Numbered from the stretch's first letter, positions 17,716 through 27,262 are shown. The stretch: 64,000 nt of DNA from Pseudonocardia parietis (GCF_017876315.1 NZ_JAGINU010000001.1:1922001-1986000), one strand, 5' to 3'. Numbers and translations are program-made. The notes: generated from the letters alone by a model not told the origin.

Positions 17716-18432
17716 GTGTTCGACAACCTGCCGCAGATCCTGGCCGTGCTGGCCGAGGGTCTGCCGCAGACCGTGGTGGCGACCGTCGGCGGGATCGTGC
17801 TGACCGTGTTGCTCTCGCTGGCCGCCGGGCTGCTGCTGCTCGCGCCGCGGCGCTGGGCGCGGGTACCGGCCCGGATCTACGTGGAGGGCTTCCGCGGCAC
17901 CTCCGAGGTCGTCCAGCTCTTCTGGATCTACTTCGTGCTGCCGGTCCTGGTCGGGTACCAGCTCGTCCCGCTGTGGGCCGGGGTGCTCGTGCTCGGGCTC
18001 AACCACGGCGCCTACGGGGCCGAGATCGTGCGCGGTGCGGTGCAGTCGGTGCCGCGTGCGCAGTACGAGGGCGCGATCGCGCTGAGCCTGACCCCGGCCC
18101 AGCGGATGCGCCGGGTCATCCTGCCGCAGGCCGTGGTGGAGATGCTGCCGCCGATGAACAATCTGTTCATCCAGCTGCTCAAGTCCACCGCGATCCTCTC
18201 CCTGATCACGGTGGAGGAGATCACCCGCCAGGCCCGTGACGTGCTCATCCCCGCCTTCGGCCAGGACACCCTGCTTATCTTCGGGTGCCTGTTCGTGCTC
18301 TACCTGATGCTCGCGGCGCTGATCACCGCAGGAATGCGGTGGATGGAGCGGGTGGCGGCGGCGAAGGTCGGCCGCCCGCCGCGCGGCCTGCGCCGCGGCA
18401 CCGCCCCGGCGGCAACGGGCGGGGCCGTGTGA
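17716..18432 (+). CDS. ehuC: Ectoine/hydroxyectoine ABC transporter permease EhuC
   Basis: The 238-residue inner-membrane permease starts at GTG 17716 (VFDNLPQILAVLAEGL), 15 bp after ehuB. It has about five hydrophobic spans. The EAA loop reads GAIALSLTPAQRMRRVILPQA, the contact site for the ATPase. It belongs to the His/Glu/Gln/Arg/opine permease family. It pairs with EhuD as a heterodimeric channel. The last ~20 residues are a basic cytosolic tail. Confidence 0.9.
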   Translation: MFDNLPQILAVLAEGLPQTVVATVGGIVLTVLLSLAAGLLLLAPRRWARVPARIYVEGFRGTSEVVQLFWIYFVLPVLVGYQLVPLWAGVLVLGLNHGAYGAEIVRGAVQSVPRAQYEGAIALSLTPAQRMRRVILPQAVVEMLPPMNNLFIQLLKSTAILSLITVEEITRQARDVLIPAFGQDTLLIFGCLFVLYLMLAALITAGMRWMERVAAAKVGRPPRGLRRGTAPAATGGAV

Positions 18433-19088
18433 TGCCGCTCTGGGACTGGGACTACGCGATCGAGATCCTCCCGGCGCTGCTGCGCGGGCTGGTCACCACG
18501 GTCGAGATCACGCTGCTCGGCTCGGTGCTGGCGCTGCTGCTCGGGCTGGTCATCGCCGTGCTGCGGCGGGCCCGGATCCCGGTGCTCGACCCGCTGCTGT
18601 GGGCCGTCGTGGAGGTGATCCGCTCGACGCCGCTGCTGGTGCAGGTGTTCTTCCTGTTCTTCGTGCTGCCGGGGTTCGGGATCACGCTGAGCGCGTTCGT
18701 GGTCGGCGTGCTCGCGCTCGGGGTGCACTACGCCACCTACACCTCCGAGGTCTACCGCGCCGGCATCGACGCGATCCCGCGGGGCCAGTGGGAGGCGGCG
18801 ACCGCGCTGAGCCTGCCCCGTAGCCGGGTGTGGACCGGCGTGATCCTGCCGCAGGCGATCCCGCGGGTGCTGCCGGCACTGGGCAACTACGTGATCTCCA
18901 TGTTCAAGGAGGTCCCGCTGCTGCTCGCGATCGGCGTGGTGGAGCTGGTCAACGCCGGTCGGCAGGCCGGCTCGGAGAACTTCCGCTACATCGAGCCCTA
19001 CACCATCGCCGGGGTGTTCTTCCTGCTGCTCAGCTACCCCGCGTCCATCCTGGTCCGACGTCTGGAGCGCCGCCGTGCCGCCGTCTGA
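18432..19088 (+). CDS. ehuD: Ectoine/hydroxyectoine ABC transporter permease EhuD
   Basis: The ATG at 18432 overlaps the ehuC stop by one base (TGATG). The 218-residue protein starts MPLWDWDYAIEILPALLRG. It shows about five membrane spans and the EAA loop AATALSLPRSRVWTGVILPQA. It forms the second half of the channel with EhuC. Its 3' end overlaps ehuA by 14 bp, consistent with translational coupling through the whole operon. Confidence 0.9.
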   Translation: MPLWDWDYAIEILPALLRGLVTTVEITLLGSVLALLLGLVIAVLRRARIPVLDPLLWAVVEVIRSTPLLVQVFFLFFVLPGFGITLSAFVVGVLALGVHYATYTSEVYRAGIDAIPRGQWEAATALSLPRSRVWTGVILPQAIPRVLPALGNYVISMFKEVPLLLAIGVVELVNAGRQAGSENFRYIEPYTIAGVFFLLLSYPASILVRRLERRRAAV

Positions 19089-19857
19089 ACCGATGATCGT
19101 CTTCGACCGGGTGCAGAAGCGGTTCGGGGACACCGTCGTGTGCTCGGAACTGGACTTCACGGTCGCCCCGGGCGAGCACGTCACGTTGATCGGGCCCTCG
19201 GGCTCCGGCAAGACCACGATCCTGCGGCTGCTGATGACGCTGGAGCAGGTGGACACCGGGACGATCTCGGTGGCCGGGCGCCCCCTGTCGCACATGGAGC
19301 GCAACGGGTCGCTGGTCCCCGCCGACGAGCGGTACCAGCGCGAGATCCGCAAACGCATCGGCATGGTGTTCCAGCAGTTCAACCTGTTCCCGAACATGAC
19401 CGTGCGGGGCAACCTGACCGAGGCACCGATCCGGGTGCTCGGGCTGCCCCGGGACGAGGCCGACGCCCGGGCCGCGGAGCTGCTGGAGCTGGTCGGCCTG
19501 GCGGACCGGATCGACGAGCACCCGACCCGGCTCTCCGGCGGCCAGCAGCAGCGCGTCGCGATCGCGCGGGCACTGGCCATGCGCCCCGACGTGCTGCTGC
19601 TCGACGAGGTGACCTCGGCCCTGGACCCGGAGCTCGTCGCGGGCGTGCTGGCGCTGCTGCGCGAGATCGGCGCGAGCACCGACATCACCATCCTGTGTGT
19701 GACCCACGAGATGGGTTTCGCCCGGGACTTCGCCCACCGGGTGATGATGTTCGACGGTGGCCGGGTGCTGGAGCAGGGCCCGCCGGCGCAGCTGTTCACC
19801 GAGCCGCGCGAGGCACGCACCCGGGAGTTCCTGCGGGCGGTGCTGAGCCGGGGCTGA
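19075..19857 (+). CDS. ehuA: Ectoine/hydroxyectoine ABC transporter ATPase EhuA
   Basis: The GTG at 19075 is supported by GGAG seven bases upstream; an ATG at 19093 is an alternative. The 260-residue ATPase has Walker A GPSGSGKTT (residues 40-48), Q-loop MVFQQFNLFP, signature LSGGQQQR, Walker B VLLLDEVTSALD and the switch His in CVTHEMGFA. It is a polar amino-acid-type subunit that energises EhuCD at the inner membrane face. This is the last gene of the operon. It is convergent with the TauE/SafE gene, 39 bp apart. Confidence 0.92.
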   Translation: MPPSEPMIVFDRVQKRFGDTVVCSELDFTVAPGEHVTLIGPSGSGKTTILRLLMTLEQVDTGTISVAGRPLSHMERNGSLVPADERYQREIRKRIGMVFQQFNLFPNMTVRGNLTEAPIRVLGLPRDEADARAAELLELVGLADRIDEHPTRLSGGQQQRVAIARALAMRPDVLLLDEVTSALDPELVAGVLALLREIGASTDITILCVTHEMGFARDFAHRVMMFDGGRVLEQGPPAQLFTEPREARTREFLRAVLSRG

Positions 19858-19896
19858 CCGGCCGAAGTCGGAAGGCCAGGAGATAAGGCCAGGAGA

Positions 19897-20625
19897 TCAG
19901 GAGAGGAGCGTGGCGATCCCCGACGCCACGACCAGCAGCTTGACCACGGTCGCGAAGGTCGCGACGGGCACCCGGTCGGTCAGTGCACCGCCGAGCCGGT
20001 TGCCCACGATCGCGGCGAGGACCAGTACGGGCAGCGCAGGCCACAGGATGTCGGGCGGGACCCGCCCCTGCGCGCCGAGCAGGGCGAGCGACACCACGTT
20101 GGTCACGACGAAGTAGCCGGCGAAGTTCGCGACGAACTCGGCCGGGTCGAGCCGGCAGCGGTCGAGGAGCACCGCGACCGGGGGACCGTTGAGCGAGGTG
20201 GTCGTCGACAGGAAGCCGCCGATCAGCCCGGCCGCCGTCGTGCTCGGGGTCCCCGGCCGGAACCGCAGCCGGTCGCCCGCCAGCAGCAGGACGAGACCGA
20301 TGACGGTGACGACCACGCCGGTGCCGGTCCGCAACGCCTGCTCGTCGAGGTACCCGACGACCGCGACGCCCGCCACGGCACCCGGCACCGCCCCGGCACC
20401 GAGCGCTGCCACCCGCCCGCGGTCGACCCGCCGGTGCAGGCGGAGCAGCACCGCGAACCTGGTGACCAGCGTGGCCGTCAGGTTGATCACGACGATCTGC
20501 GGCACGTCGTAGCCGATGAGCAGCAAGGCCGGGGTGGACACGAGCGACGCGGCGAACCCGGTCATCCCGCCGACCGTGGACGCCACGAGCAACGTCACCG
20601 CGCCGAGCGTCAGTTCGGTCATCAC
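19897..20625 (-). CDS. TauE/SafE-family membrane transporter
   Basis: This 242-residue membrane protein has about seven to eight hydrophobic spans. The start is GTG 20623-20625, with ATG as the next codon. The internal repeat typical of TauE/SafE (DUF81) is visible: GGMTGFAASLVSTPALLLIG near residue 19-38 and GGFLSTTTSLNGPPVAVLL near residue 138-156. Family members export or import sulfonates, sulfite or organic anions; the substrate here is unknown. It may have no functional link to the convergent ehu operon. Confidence 0.85.
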   Translation of the reverse strand: MMTELTLGAVTLLVASTVGGMTGFAASLVSTPALLLIGYDVPQIVVINLTATLVTRFAVLLRLHRRVDRGRVAALGAGAVPGAVAGVAVVGYLDEQALRTGTGVVVTVIGLVLLLAGDRLRFRPGTPSTTAAGLIGGFLSTTTSLNGPPVAVLLDRCRLDPAEFVANFAGYFVVTNVVSLALLGAQGRVPPDILWPALPVLVLAAIVGNRLGGALTDRVPVATFATVVKLLVVASGIATLLS

Positions 20626-20774
20626 GTGCCGGGATCCTGCCCTCCACGGTCCCGGCTGCTCGCGCGGCAGGTGGTGGTGCCCCGCTCACCACGGACGAGG
20701 TGTGGCGACGACCCGCGTACCGACCCGGCCCCGGCGGGCCACCACAGGCACCGGTGGACCCGCCCGGCGCGGTT

Positions 20775-20789
20775 TACGCTGATCACGTG
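20775..20789 (+). promoter_or_regulatory. Leaderless-type promoter of the aldehyde dehydrogenase gene
   Basis: TACGCT at 20775-20780 ends 7 bp before the GTG start at 20787, and no ribosome site precedes that GTG. This geometry fits a leaderless transcript, common in actinobacteria. It is an inference from spacing only. Confidence 0.4.
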
Positions 20790-22313
20790 AGTGCCACCGC
20801 CGCTGACTCCACCGTGACCACGAACCCTGCGCCCGGGGACTTCGCCTCGCTCTCGCCGCGCACCGGCGCGGAGCTGGCGCGCTACCCCGTGCACGACGGC
20901 GAGCACGTTCGCGCCGCCGTCCGCCGGGCCGCCGACTCGGCGCAGTGGTGGGAGGGGCTCGGCTTCGCCGGGCGGCGCACCCGGCTCGCCGCCTGGAAGA
21001 AGGTGCTGGTCCAGCAGTTGGACCGGGTCGCGCGGGTGGTGGCCGACGAGACCGGCAAGCCGTTCGACGACGCCCGGCTCGAGGTCATCCTGGTGATCGA
21101 CCACCTGGACTGGGCGGCCGGCAACGCCCGCAAGGTGCTGGGCAGGCAGTCGGTCTCGCCGGGTCTGCTGATGGCGAACCAGGCGGCGTCGGTGTCGTAC
21201 CGGCCGTTCGGCGTCGTCGGCGTCATCGGGCCGTGGAACTACCCGATCTTCACCCCGATGGGCTCGATCGCCTACGCGCTCGCCGCCGGCAACACCGTCG
21301 TCTTCAAGCCCTCCGAGCTGACCCCGGGCGTCGGGTACGAGCTCGCCCGGACCCTCGCCGAGGCGGTCCCGGAGGTCGGCCGGTACCCGCTGCTGACGGT
21401 GGTCACCGGGTTCGGCGCGACCGGTGCCGAGCTGTGCCGCGCACCGGGGATCGGCAAGATCGCGTTCACCGGATCGGCGGCGACCGGGCGGCGGGTGATG
21501 GCCGCGTGCGCCGAGAACCTGGTCCCGGTGCTGATGGAGTGCGGTGGCAAGGACGCCCTGATCGTCGACGCCGACGCGGACCTGGATGCCGCCGCGGACG
21601 CCGCGGTCTGGGGCGGGATGTCGAACGCCGGCCAGACCTGCGTGGGTGTCGAGCGGGTCTACGTCGTCGAGTCGGTCGCCGGGCGCTTCCTGGAGAAGGT
21701 GCGGGCGGCCGCGTCGGTGCTGGAGGTCGGGTCGGCCACGAACGAGGGCCAGCTCGGGCCGATGACGATGCCGTCGCAGACCGAGGTCGTGCGTCGGCAC
21801 GTCACCGACGCGCTGGACAAGGGCGGCCGGGCGATCGTCGGAGGGGCGGACTCGGTGCCGGCCGAGGGCGGCGCCATCTCGCCGGTGGTGATCGCGGACG
21901 TGCCGGAGGACTCGGTCGCCGTCACCGAGGAGACGTTCGGCCCGCTGGTCGTGGTGAACCGGGTGCCGGACGTCGACGAGGCGGTCCGCCGCGCCAACGC
22001 CACCGGCTACGGCCTCGGTGCGACAGTGTTCTCCGCGAAGCGCGGCGAGCAGATCGCACAGAAGCTGCGCACCGGGATGGTGTCGATCAACGCCGTCATC
22101 GCGTTCGCCGGGATCCCGTCGCTGCCGTTCGGCGGTGTGGGGGAGTCCGGGTTCGGCCGCATCCACGGCGCCGACGGACTCCGGGAGTTCGCACGTCCCC
22201 AGTCGGTGGCCCGCCAGCGGTTCGGGCTGCCGGTCGGCGTCACCAGCTTCCGGCGGACCGCGAAGGTCATGCAGACGATCGTCGGCGTCGTGAAGGCGCG
22301 GCACGGGCGCTGA
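20787..22313 (+). CDS. Aldehyde dehydrogenase family protein (succinate-semialdehyde dehydrogenase-like)
   Basis: The GTG at 20787 (VSATAADSTVTTNPAPG) is chosen over upstream frames that lack support; 508 aa. It has the NAD(P)-binding VIGPWNYPIFTPMG and FTGSAATG, the catalytic Glu in LMECGGKDA (ECGGK instead of the usual ELGGK) and the catalytic Cys in SNAGQTCVG. The C-terminus extends past the normal oligomerisation strand with a hydrophobic/basic helix (TAKVMQTIVGVVKARHGR). That pattern is seen in GabD2-like and long-chain fatty-aldehyde dehydrogenases. The substrate could be succinate semialdehyde or another aldehyde. It stands alone between TauE (divergent) and the fused dehydrogenase. 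Confidence 0.85.
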   Translation: MSATAADSTVTTNPAPGDFASLSPRTGAELARYPVHDGEHVRAAVRRAADSAQWWEGLGFAGRRTRLAAWKKVLVQQLDRVARVVADETGKPFDDARLEVILVIDHLDWAAGNARKVLGRQSVSPGLLMANQAASVSYRPFGVVGVIGPWNYPIFTPMGSIAYALAAGNTVVFKPSELTPGVGYELARTLAEAVPEVGRYPLLTVVTGFGATGAELCRAPGIGKIAFTGSAATGRRVMAACAENLVPVLMECGGKDALIVDADADLDAAADAAVWGGMSNAGQTCVGVERVYVVESVAGRFLEKVRAAASVLEVGSATNEGQLGPMTMPSQTEVVRRHVTDALDKGGRAIVGGADSVPAEGGAISPVVIADVPEDSVAVTEETFGPLVVVNRVPDVDEAVRRANATGYGLGATVFSAKRGEQIAQKLRTGMVSINAVIAFAGIPSLPFGGVGESGFGRIHGADGLREFARPQSVARQRFGLPVGVTSFRRTAKVMQTIVGVVKARHGR

Positions 22314-22447
22314 CGCGCCGAACCGTGGGTAGGCGGCCCGGCCGGGCCTGACCGCAAGGGTGGCGCGGGTCGCACGCGTCACCCACGGGTCGGGCGTCGA
22401 TGGCAGGATCACGCGCGATCGGACGTCGAACAGTGGAGGTTTGCAGC

Positions 22448-24232
22448 GTGGCACGCGAGTTCCGGACGGTCGGCGTGGTCGGCCTGGGCACGATGGGCGC
22501 GGGGATCGTGGAGGTCTTCGCCCGCAACGGGCTCGAGGTGATCGCCGTCGAGGTCGACACGGCCGCCGGCGAGCGCGGCAGGGCCCACCTCGACGCCTCC
22601 ACCGGACGCGCGATCGAGCGCGGCAAGCTCACCCGGGAACAGGCCGACGAGCTGCTCGGCCGCATCACGGTCAGCACCTCGCTGTCGGACCTGGCCCCGG
22701 CCCAGCTGGTCGTGGAGGCCATCCCGGAGAGCCTGGAGGCCAAGGCCGAGATCTTCGCCGCGGTCGACGCGGTGGTCGCCGAGGAGACCATCCTCTGCTC
22801 CAACACGTCGTCGCTGTCGGTGACCGAGCTGGCCGTGCGCACCAAGCGCCCCGGCAAGGTCGTCGGGATGCACTTCTTCAACCCGGCCCCGGTGCAGAAA
22901 CTGGTCGAGGTGGTGCGCACCGTCGTCACCGAGCCCGACGTGATCTCCGACGTCGAGGCGTTCGCGGACTCGCTGGGCAAGGTCCCGGTGGTCATCGGCG
23001 ACCGCGCGGGCTTCATCGCCAACGCGCTGCTGTTCGGCTACCTCAACCACGCGGCGAAGATGTACGCCGAGCGCTACGCCAGCCGCGAGGACCTCGACGC
23101 CGGCATGCGCTACGGCTGCGGCTACCCGATGGGCCCGCTGGCCCTGCTCGACCTCATCGGGCTGGACACCGCCTACGAGATCCTCGAGACGATGTACCGC
23201 GAGTCGCGCAACCTGATGCACGCGCCGAACCCGGTGTTCAAGCAGATGATCACCGCCGGGCTGCTCGGCCGGAAGACCGGGCGCGGCTTCTACACCTACG
23301 AGGCGCCGCACAGCTCGAGCGTGGTGCCCGACGGTGAGACGCCGTCGCCGGAGCTCCCCGAGGGCGTCACGCTGCGCGACGTCAGCCGGGTCGGTGTGGT
23401 CGGGACCGGCACGATGGCCTCGGGCATCGTCGAGGTCTTCGCCAAGGCCGGGTACGACGTCGTCGTCCGTGGCCGCAGCGAGTCCAAGGCCGACGGCTCG
23501 ATCGGGACGGTGCGCAAGTCCCTGGACAAGGCGGTCGCCCGGGGCAAGCTGGAGGAGGCCGACCGCGACGCGGTCCTCGGCCGGATCACCGGCACCACGC
23601 GGCTCGAGGACATGGCCGACGTCGACCTGGTCGTCGAGGCGGTCGCCGAGGAGCTCGACGTCAAGCGGGCGATGTTCGGCGCGCTCGACGAGATCTGCAA
23701 GCCGGGCGCGATCCTCGCGACCACGACGTCGTCGCTGCCGGTCGTGGAGTGTGCCGCGGCCACCCAGCGGCCCGGCGACGTGATCGGCATGCACTTCTTC
23801 AACCCGGCGCCGGTCATGAAGCTGGTCGAGGTCGTCTCGACCATCGGCACCTCGCGCGACGTCGCCGCCACCGTGGTGGAGGTGACCAAGAAGCTGAAGA
23901 AGGTGCCGGTCCGGTGTGGTGACCGAGCCGGGTTCATCGTCAACGCGCTGCTGTTCCCGTACCTGAACGACGCGGTGAAGATGCTGGAGGCGCACTACGC
24001 GACCGCTGACGACATCGACGCCGCCATGAAGACCGGCTGTGCGCTGCCGATGGGACCGTTCGAGCTGCTCGACGTCGTCGGGCTCGACGTCTCGCTGGCG
24101 ATCCAGCGCTCGCTGTACTCGGAGTTCCGCCAGTCGGGCTTCTCGCCGGCGCCGTTGCTGGACCACCTGGTGACCGCGGGCCGGCTCGGCCGCAAGGCCG
24201 GGCACGGGTTCCGGGACTACACCCGCAGCTGA
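22448..24232 (+). CDS. Tandem-fused 3-hydroxyacyl-CoA (3-hydroxybutyryl-CoA) dehydrogenase
   Basis: The start is GTG 22448 with GGAGGTT upstream; 594 aa. It is an internal duplication of two complete 3-hydroxyacyl-CoA dehydrogenases. The Rossmann motifs are GLGTMG at 12-17 and GTGTMA at about 319-324. Each half has the NTSSLSVTE or TTSSLPVVE catalytic Ser region, the catalytic His in GMHFFNPAP, and GDRAGFI. It oxidises or reduces 3-hydroxybutyryl-CoA/acetoacetyl-CoA with NAD(P). Such two-domain fusions are known in actinobacteria. In this window it fits the acetoacetyl-CoA to 3-hydroxybutyryl-CoA step of the ethylmalonyl-CoA pathway or PHB/fatty-acid metabolism. Both active sites look intact. 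Confidence 0.92.
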   Translation: MAREFRTVGVVGLGTMGAGIVEVFARNGLEVIAVEVDTAAGERGRAHLDASTGRAIERGKLTREQADELLGRITVSTSLSDLAPAQLVVEAIPESLEAKAEIFAAVDAVVAEETILCSNTSSLSVTELAVRTKRPGKVVGMHFFNPAPVQKLVEVVRTVVTEPDVISDVEAFADSLGKVPVVIGDRAGFIANALLFGYLNHAAKMYAERYASREDLDAGMRYGCGYPMGPLALLDLIGLDTAYEILETMYRESRNLMHAPNPVFKQMITAGLLGRKTGRGFYTYEAPHSSSVVPDGETPSPELPEGVTLRDVSRVGVVGTGTMASGIVEVFAKAGYDVVVRGRSESKADGSIGTVRKSLDKAVARGKLEEADRDAVLGRITGTTRLEDMADVDLVVEAVAEELDVKRAMFGALDEICKPGAILATTTSSLPVVECAAATQRPGDVIGMHFFNPAPVMKLVEVVSTIGTSRDVAATVVEVTKKLKKVPVRCGDRAGFIVNALLFPYLNDAVKMLEAHYATADDIDAAMKTGCALPMGPFELLDVVGLDVSLAIQRSLYSEFRQSGFSPAPLLDHLVTAGRLGRKAGHGFRDYTRS

Positions 24233-24262
24233 GCGCGGCGCTGCTCCAGCGACACTGATCGG

Positions 24263-24580
24263 ATGGCTCGCGGACGCCCGAGACGGCCTCGCCCCACGGA
24301 ACGGGGGCGGGGCCGTCCCGCCGCGCCGCCGCTCGGCAGCGGGATGATCACGTCCCGGGAGAGCGGGCGGGACGGCGAGTGGAACGTCCGCCGGGTCCCC
24401 GGCGGGGCGTCGGTGAAGCCCTACCGGTGCCCGGGCTGCGACCAGCTGCTGCCGTCGGGGACGCCGCACGTGGTGGCGTGGCCCGCCGACGACTTCGGCG
24501 GGGTCGAGGACCGCAGGCACTGGCATCTGCCGTGCTGGAACGCCCGCGACCGCCGCCGCCCCGGTTTCCGCAGGCACTGA
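24263..24580 (+). CDS. Small zinc-ribbon-like protein of unknown function
   Basis: This 105-residue protein has an Arg/Pro-rich first ~30 residues. A conserved domain follows with YRCPGCDQLLPSG, HVVAWP and DRRHWHLPCW. The two CPGC cysteines with the later His and Cys residues suggest one bound zinc. Close relatives are widespread in actinobacteria and are often labelled ATP/GTP-binding proteins, without experimental support known to me. No clear ribosome site is visible, so the start is uncertain. An ATG at 24344 is another choice. Confidence 0.7.
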   Translation: MARGRPRRPRPTERGRGRPAAPPLGSGMITSRESGRDGEWNVRRVPGGASVKPYRCPGCDQLLPSGTPHVVAWPADDFGGVEDRRHWHLPCWNARDRRRPGFRRH

Positions 24581-24622
24581 CCGCCTGGGCTGCTGCCCCA
24601 CAGCCGCAGCCACGGGCGATGG

Positions 24623-25795
24623 TCAGCGGCGGACGCCCTGCTCTGCGTACCGGTCCGGCCGGGGCGCGGGCGACGGGCGCCGGTCGGCGTCCGACGACGG
24701 CTCGGCCTGCTCCGGGACGTCGGTGAGCGAGGGACCGGACTCCAGGTCGCCGCCCTCGGTCTCGATCAGCGCCCGGGTGGCACGGAGCTGCTCGGCCACC
24801 TTCTCCCGCAGGCCGGTGAGCTGCTCGACGCGCCTGCGGGCCCGCTCGGTGGTCTCCTCGGCGTCCCGGCGGGCGTCGGCCCGGATCGACTCGGCCTCGG
24901 TGCGGGCCTCGTCCAGCGACCGCCGGATCTGCTCGTCGTTCTCCCGCCTCCGCCGGGTGAGCTCCTCGGTCAGCGCCTCCCGCTCCATGAGCAGGGCGCC
25001 GAGGGCCTCGCCGCGCCGCTGGTCCATCGCGATCCGGAAGTCGTGCTCGATCTGCTCGCGGTTCTCCCGGGCCTCGGTGTCCACGCGGGTGATCCGCTCG
25101 GTGACCGTGCGCTCCTGCTCGTCGAGCTCGCGAAGGGTGTTCTCGCGCTGCTCGGCCAGCGAGCGTTCGGTGGTGGAACGCTGCTCGGCGAGGTCGGCCT
25201 CGGTGCTGCTGCGGGCCTCGGCAAGCTCGGCCTCGGTGCTGCTGCGGGCCTCGGCGAGCTCGGTCTCGGTCCGCTCCCGCAGAGCGCCGAGCTCGCGCTC
25301 GATCCGGGCCTCCTTGGCGTCCAGCTCCTGGTCGCGCTGCTCGGCCTTGCGGTCCAGGTCGGCGCGGTACGCCTCGGCGTCCGCGGTGAGCTGCTCGGCG
25401 CGCGCACGGGCGTCCGCGATGACGATGCGGGCGTGATCCTCGGCCTGCCGGCGCTGGTCCGAGACCTCCCGGTCGGCCTTGGTGTGCATCTCGGCGACCT
25501 CGTCCTCGGCCAGCCGGAGCATCGAGCGCAGCCGCTCGCTCATGCCCTGGACGTTCTGCGGCGGGCCTGCGAGCCGGGTGTTCTGCTGCTGTATGGCCTC
25601 GGTCCGGGTTCGTGCGTCGTCCAGCTCGCGACCCAGCCGGGTGTTCTGCGCGACTGCGGCGTCCCGGTCGGCGGCCAGCATCCGCACCTCGGCATCGAGC
25701 CGGCGCAGGTGGCTGTCGACCTGCGCCTGGTCGTATCCGCGGCGCGTGATCGAGAAACCGGTCCGGGGTACGGGTACATCGTGGTCACCGGCCAT
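24623..25795 (-). CDS. DivIVA-like coiled-coil protein
   Basis: The ATG at 25793-25795 gives MAGDHDVPVPRTGFSITRRGYDQAQVD (split here), 390 aa. The N-terminal ~60 residues match the DivIVA membrane-binding domain: GYDQAQVDSHLRRLDAEV followed by a helix. Residues ~70-350 are one long charged coiled coil with short repeats such as AEARSSTEAEL and AEQRSTTER. The tail is acidic and Pro-rich. Actinobacterial relatives act at the cell pole or as cytoskeletal scaffolds (Wag31, Scy/FilP-like). The length and repeat style fit a scaffold rather than essential Wag31. Its transcript runs convergently into the small zinc protein gene. Confidence 0.85.
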   Translation of the reverse strand: MAGDHDVPVPRTGFSITRRGYDQAQVDSHLRRLDAEVRMLAADRDAAVAQNTRLGRELDDARTRTEAIQQQNTRLAGPPQNVQGMSERLRSMLRLAEDEVAEMHTKADREVSDQRRQAEDHARIVIADARARAEQLTADAEAYRADLDRKAEQRDQELDAKEARIERELGALRERTETELAEARSSTEAELAEARSSTEADLAEQRSTTERSLAEQRENTLRELDEQERTVTERITRVDTEARENREQIEHDFRIAMDQRRGEALGALLMEREALTEELTRRRRENDEQIRRSLDEARTEAESIRADARRDAEETTERARRRVEQLTGLREKVAEQLRATRALIETEGGDLESGPSLTDVPEQAEPSSDADRRPSPAPRPDRYAEQGVRR

Positions 25796-25930
25796 GGGGG
25801 TCACCGTACCGTCGACCGCGTAGCACGGTCGTGAGATCGGCACCGAGCGTCACGATGTTCACCCGGAACCGGAAGAAGGACCCGTCTGTGTGACACGGAC
25901 GGGCCCTCTCCACCCGGTCGGGTCTCGTCG

Positions 25931-27262
25931 TCAGACCCCGCGGAAGCGGTTGATGCCCTCGACGTGCTGCTCGCGCTTCTCCGGGTTCGACACGCCCAGG
26001 CCCTCCTCGGGAGCCAGCGCCAGCACGCCGACCTTGCCCTGGTGGGTGTTGCGGTGGACGTCGTGGGCGGCCTGGCCGGTCTCGGCCAGCGGGTACACCC
26101 GCGACAGCGTCGGGTGGATCATGCCCTTGGCGACGAGGCGGTTGGCCTCGAAGGCCTCGCGGTAGTTGGCGAAGTGCGAACCGACGATCCGCTTGAGGTT
26201 CATCCACAGGTACCGGTTGTCGAACTCGTGCATGTAGCCCGAGGTCGACGCGCAGGTGACGATCTGACCGCCCTTGCGGGCGACGTAGGTCGATGCGCCG
26301 AAGGTCTCCCGGCCGGGGTGCTCGAACACGATGTCCGGGTCCTCGCCGCCGGTGAGCTCGCGGATCCGGGCCCCGAGGCGCTTCCACTCCTTCGGGTCCT
26401 GGGTCTGCGGGTCGGACCAGAACTTGTAGTCCTCGGCATTGCGGTCGATGACCAGCTCGGCGCCCATCTTCCGGCAGATCTGGGCCTTCTCCTCCGAGGA
26501 GACCACGCAGACCGGGGTGGCGCCGCCGTTGAGCGCGAACTGGGTGGCGTAGGAGCCCAGGCCGCCGGAGGCGCCCCAGATCAGCACGACGTCGCCCTGC
26601 TTCATGTCGGCCCCGTTGCGCGAGACCAGCTGCCGGTAGGCGGTGGAGTTGACCAGACCGGGGGAGGCGGCCTCCTCCCAGGTGAGGTGGTCCGGCTTCG
26701 GCATCAGCTGGTTGGACTTCACCAGCGCCAGCTCGGCGAGGCCGCCGAAGTTGGTCTCGAAGCCCCAGATGCGCTGCTCCGGGTCCATCATCGTGTCCGA
26801 GTGCCCGTCCGGGCTCTCCAGCTCGACCGACAGGCAGTGCGCGACGACCTGGTCGCCGGCCTTCCACGCGTTCACCCCCGGACCGGTGCGCACGACGACA
26901 CCGCTGAGGTCGGAGCCGACCACGTGGTAGGGCAGGTCGTGGCGCGCGGTCAGCGGCGACATCTTCCCGTAGCGCTTGAGGAAGTTGAACGTCGAGAGCG
27001 GCTCGAAGATCGAGGTCCAGACGGTGTTGTAGTTGATCGCGCTGGCCATGACGGCCACGAGTGCCTCACCGGGGCCGAGCTCGGGCACCGGGACGTCCTC
27101 GACGCGCAGGCTCTTGCGCGGGTCCTTCTCCTTGGTGGGCAGGCCCTCGAACATGTCGGCGTCCTCGGCCCGGACGGTGACGCCCTGGTAGGTCTCGGGG
27201 ACCTCCAGGCCGCCGACGTCGGCGAACTGACCGGCGAGGATGGCGTCGCGGATGTCCTTCAC
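25931..27262 (-). CDS. ccr: Crotonyl-CoA carboxylase/reductase
   Basis: Ccr reductively carboxylates crotonyl-CoA to ethylmalonyl-CoA with NADPH and CO2, the key step of the ethylmalonyl-CoA pathway. The GTG at 27260-27262 follows GGAGG by 6 bp; 443 aa. It is a medium-chain dehydrogenase/reductase. The cofactor loop is WGASGGLGSYATQ, and the residues known in this family to hold CO2 are present: Asn in SAINYNTVW, Phe-Glu in WGFETNFGG and His in VGSHFANYREA. Length and motifs are complete. Upstream is a 211-bp non-coding region with a palindrome at 27357-27368. It can also supply ethylmalonyl-CoA to polyketide synthesis, but no PKS is nearby. Confidence 0.96.
   Translation of the reverse strand: MKDIRDAILAGQFADVGGLEVPETYQGVTVRAEDADMFEGLPTKEKDPRKSLRVEDVPVPELGPGEALVAVMASAINYNTVWTSIFEPLSTFNFLKRYGKMSPLTARHDLPYHVVGSDLSGVVVRTGPGVNAWKAGDQVVAHCLSVELESPDGHSDTMMDPEQRIWGFETNFGGLAELALVKSNQLMPKPDHLTWEEAASPGLVNSTAYRQLVSRNGADMKQGDVVLIWGASGGLGSYATQFALNGGATPVCVVSSEEKAQICRKMGAELVIDRNAEDYKFWSDPQTQDPKEWKRLGARIRELTGGEDPDIVFEHPGRETFGASTYVARKGGQIVTCASTSGYMHEFDNRYLWMNLKRIVGSHFANYREAFEANRLVAKGMIHPTLSRVYPLAETGQAAHDVHRNTHQGKVGVLALAPEEGLGVSNPEKREQHVEGINRFRGV

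Noticed and set aside
22409..24613. 734-residue open frame antisense to the fused hydroxyacyl-CoA dehydrogenase
   Set aside because: The opposite strand encodes two intact dehydrogenase domains; the antisense frame has no motifs or ribosome site.
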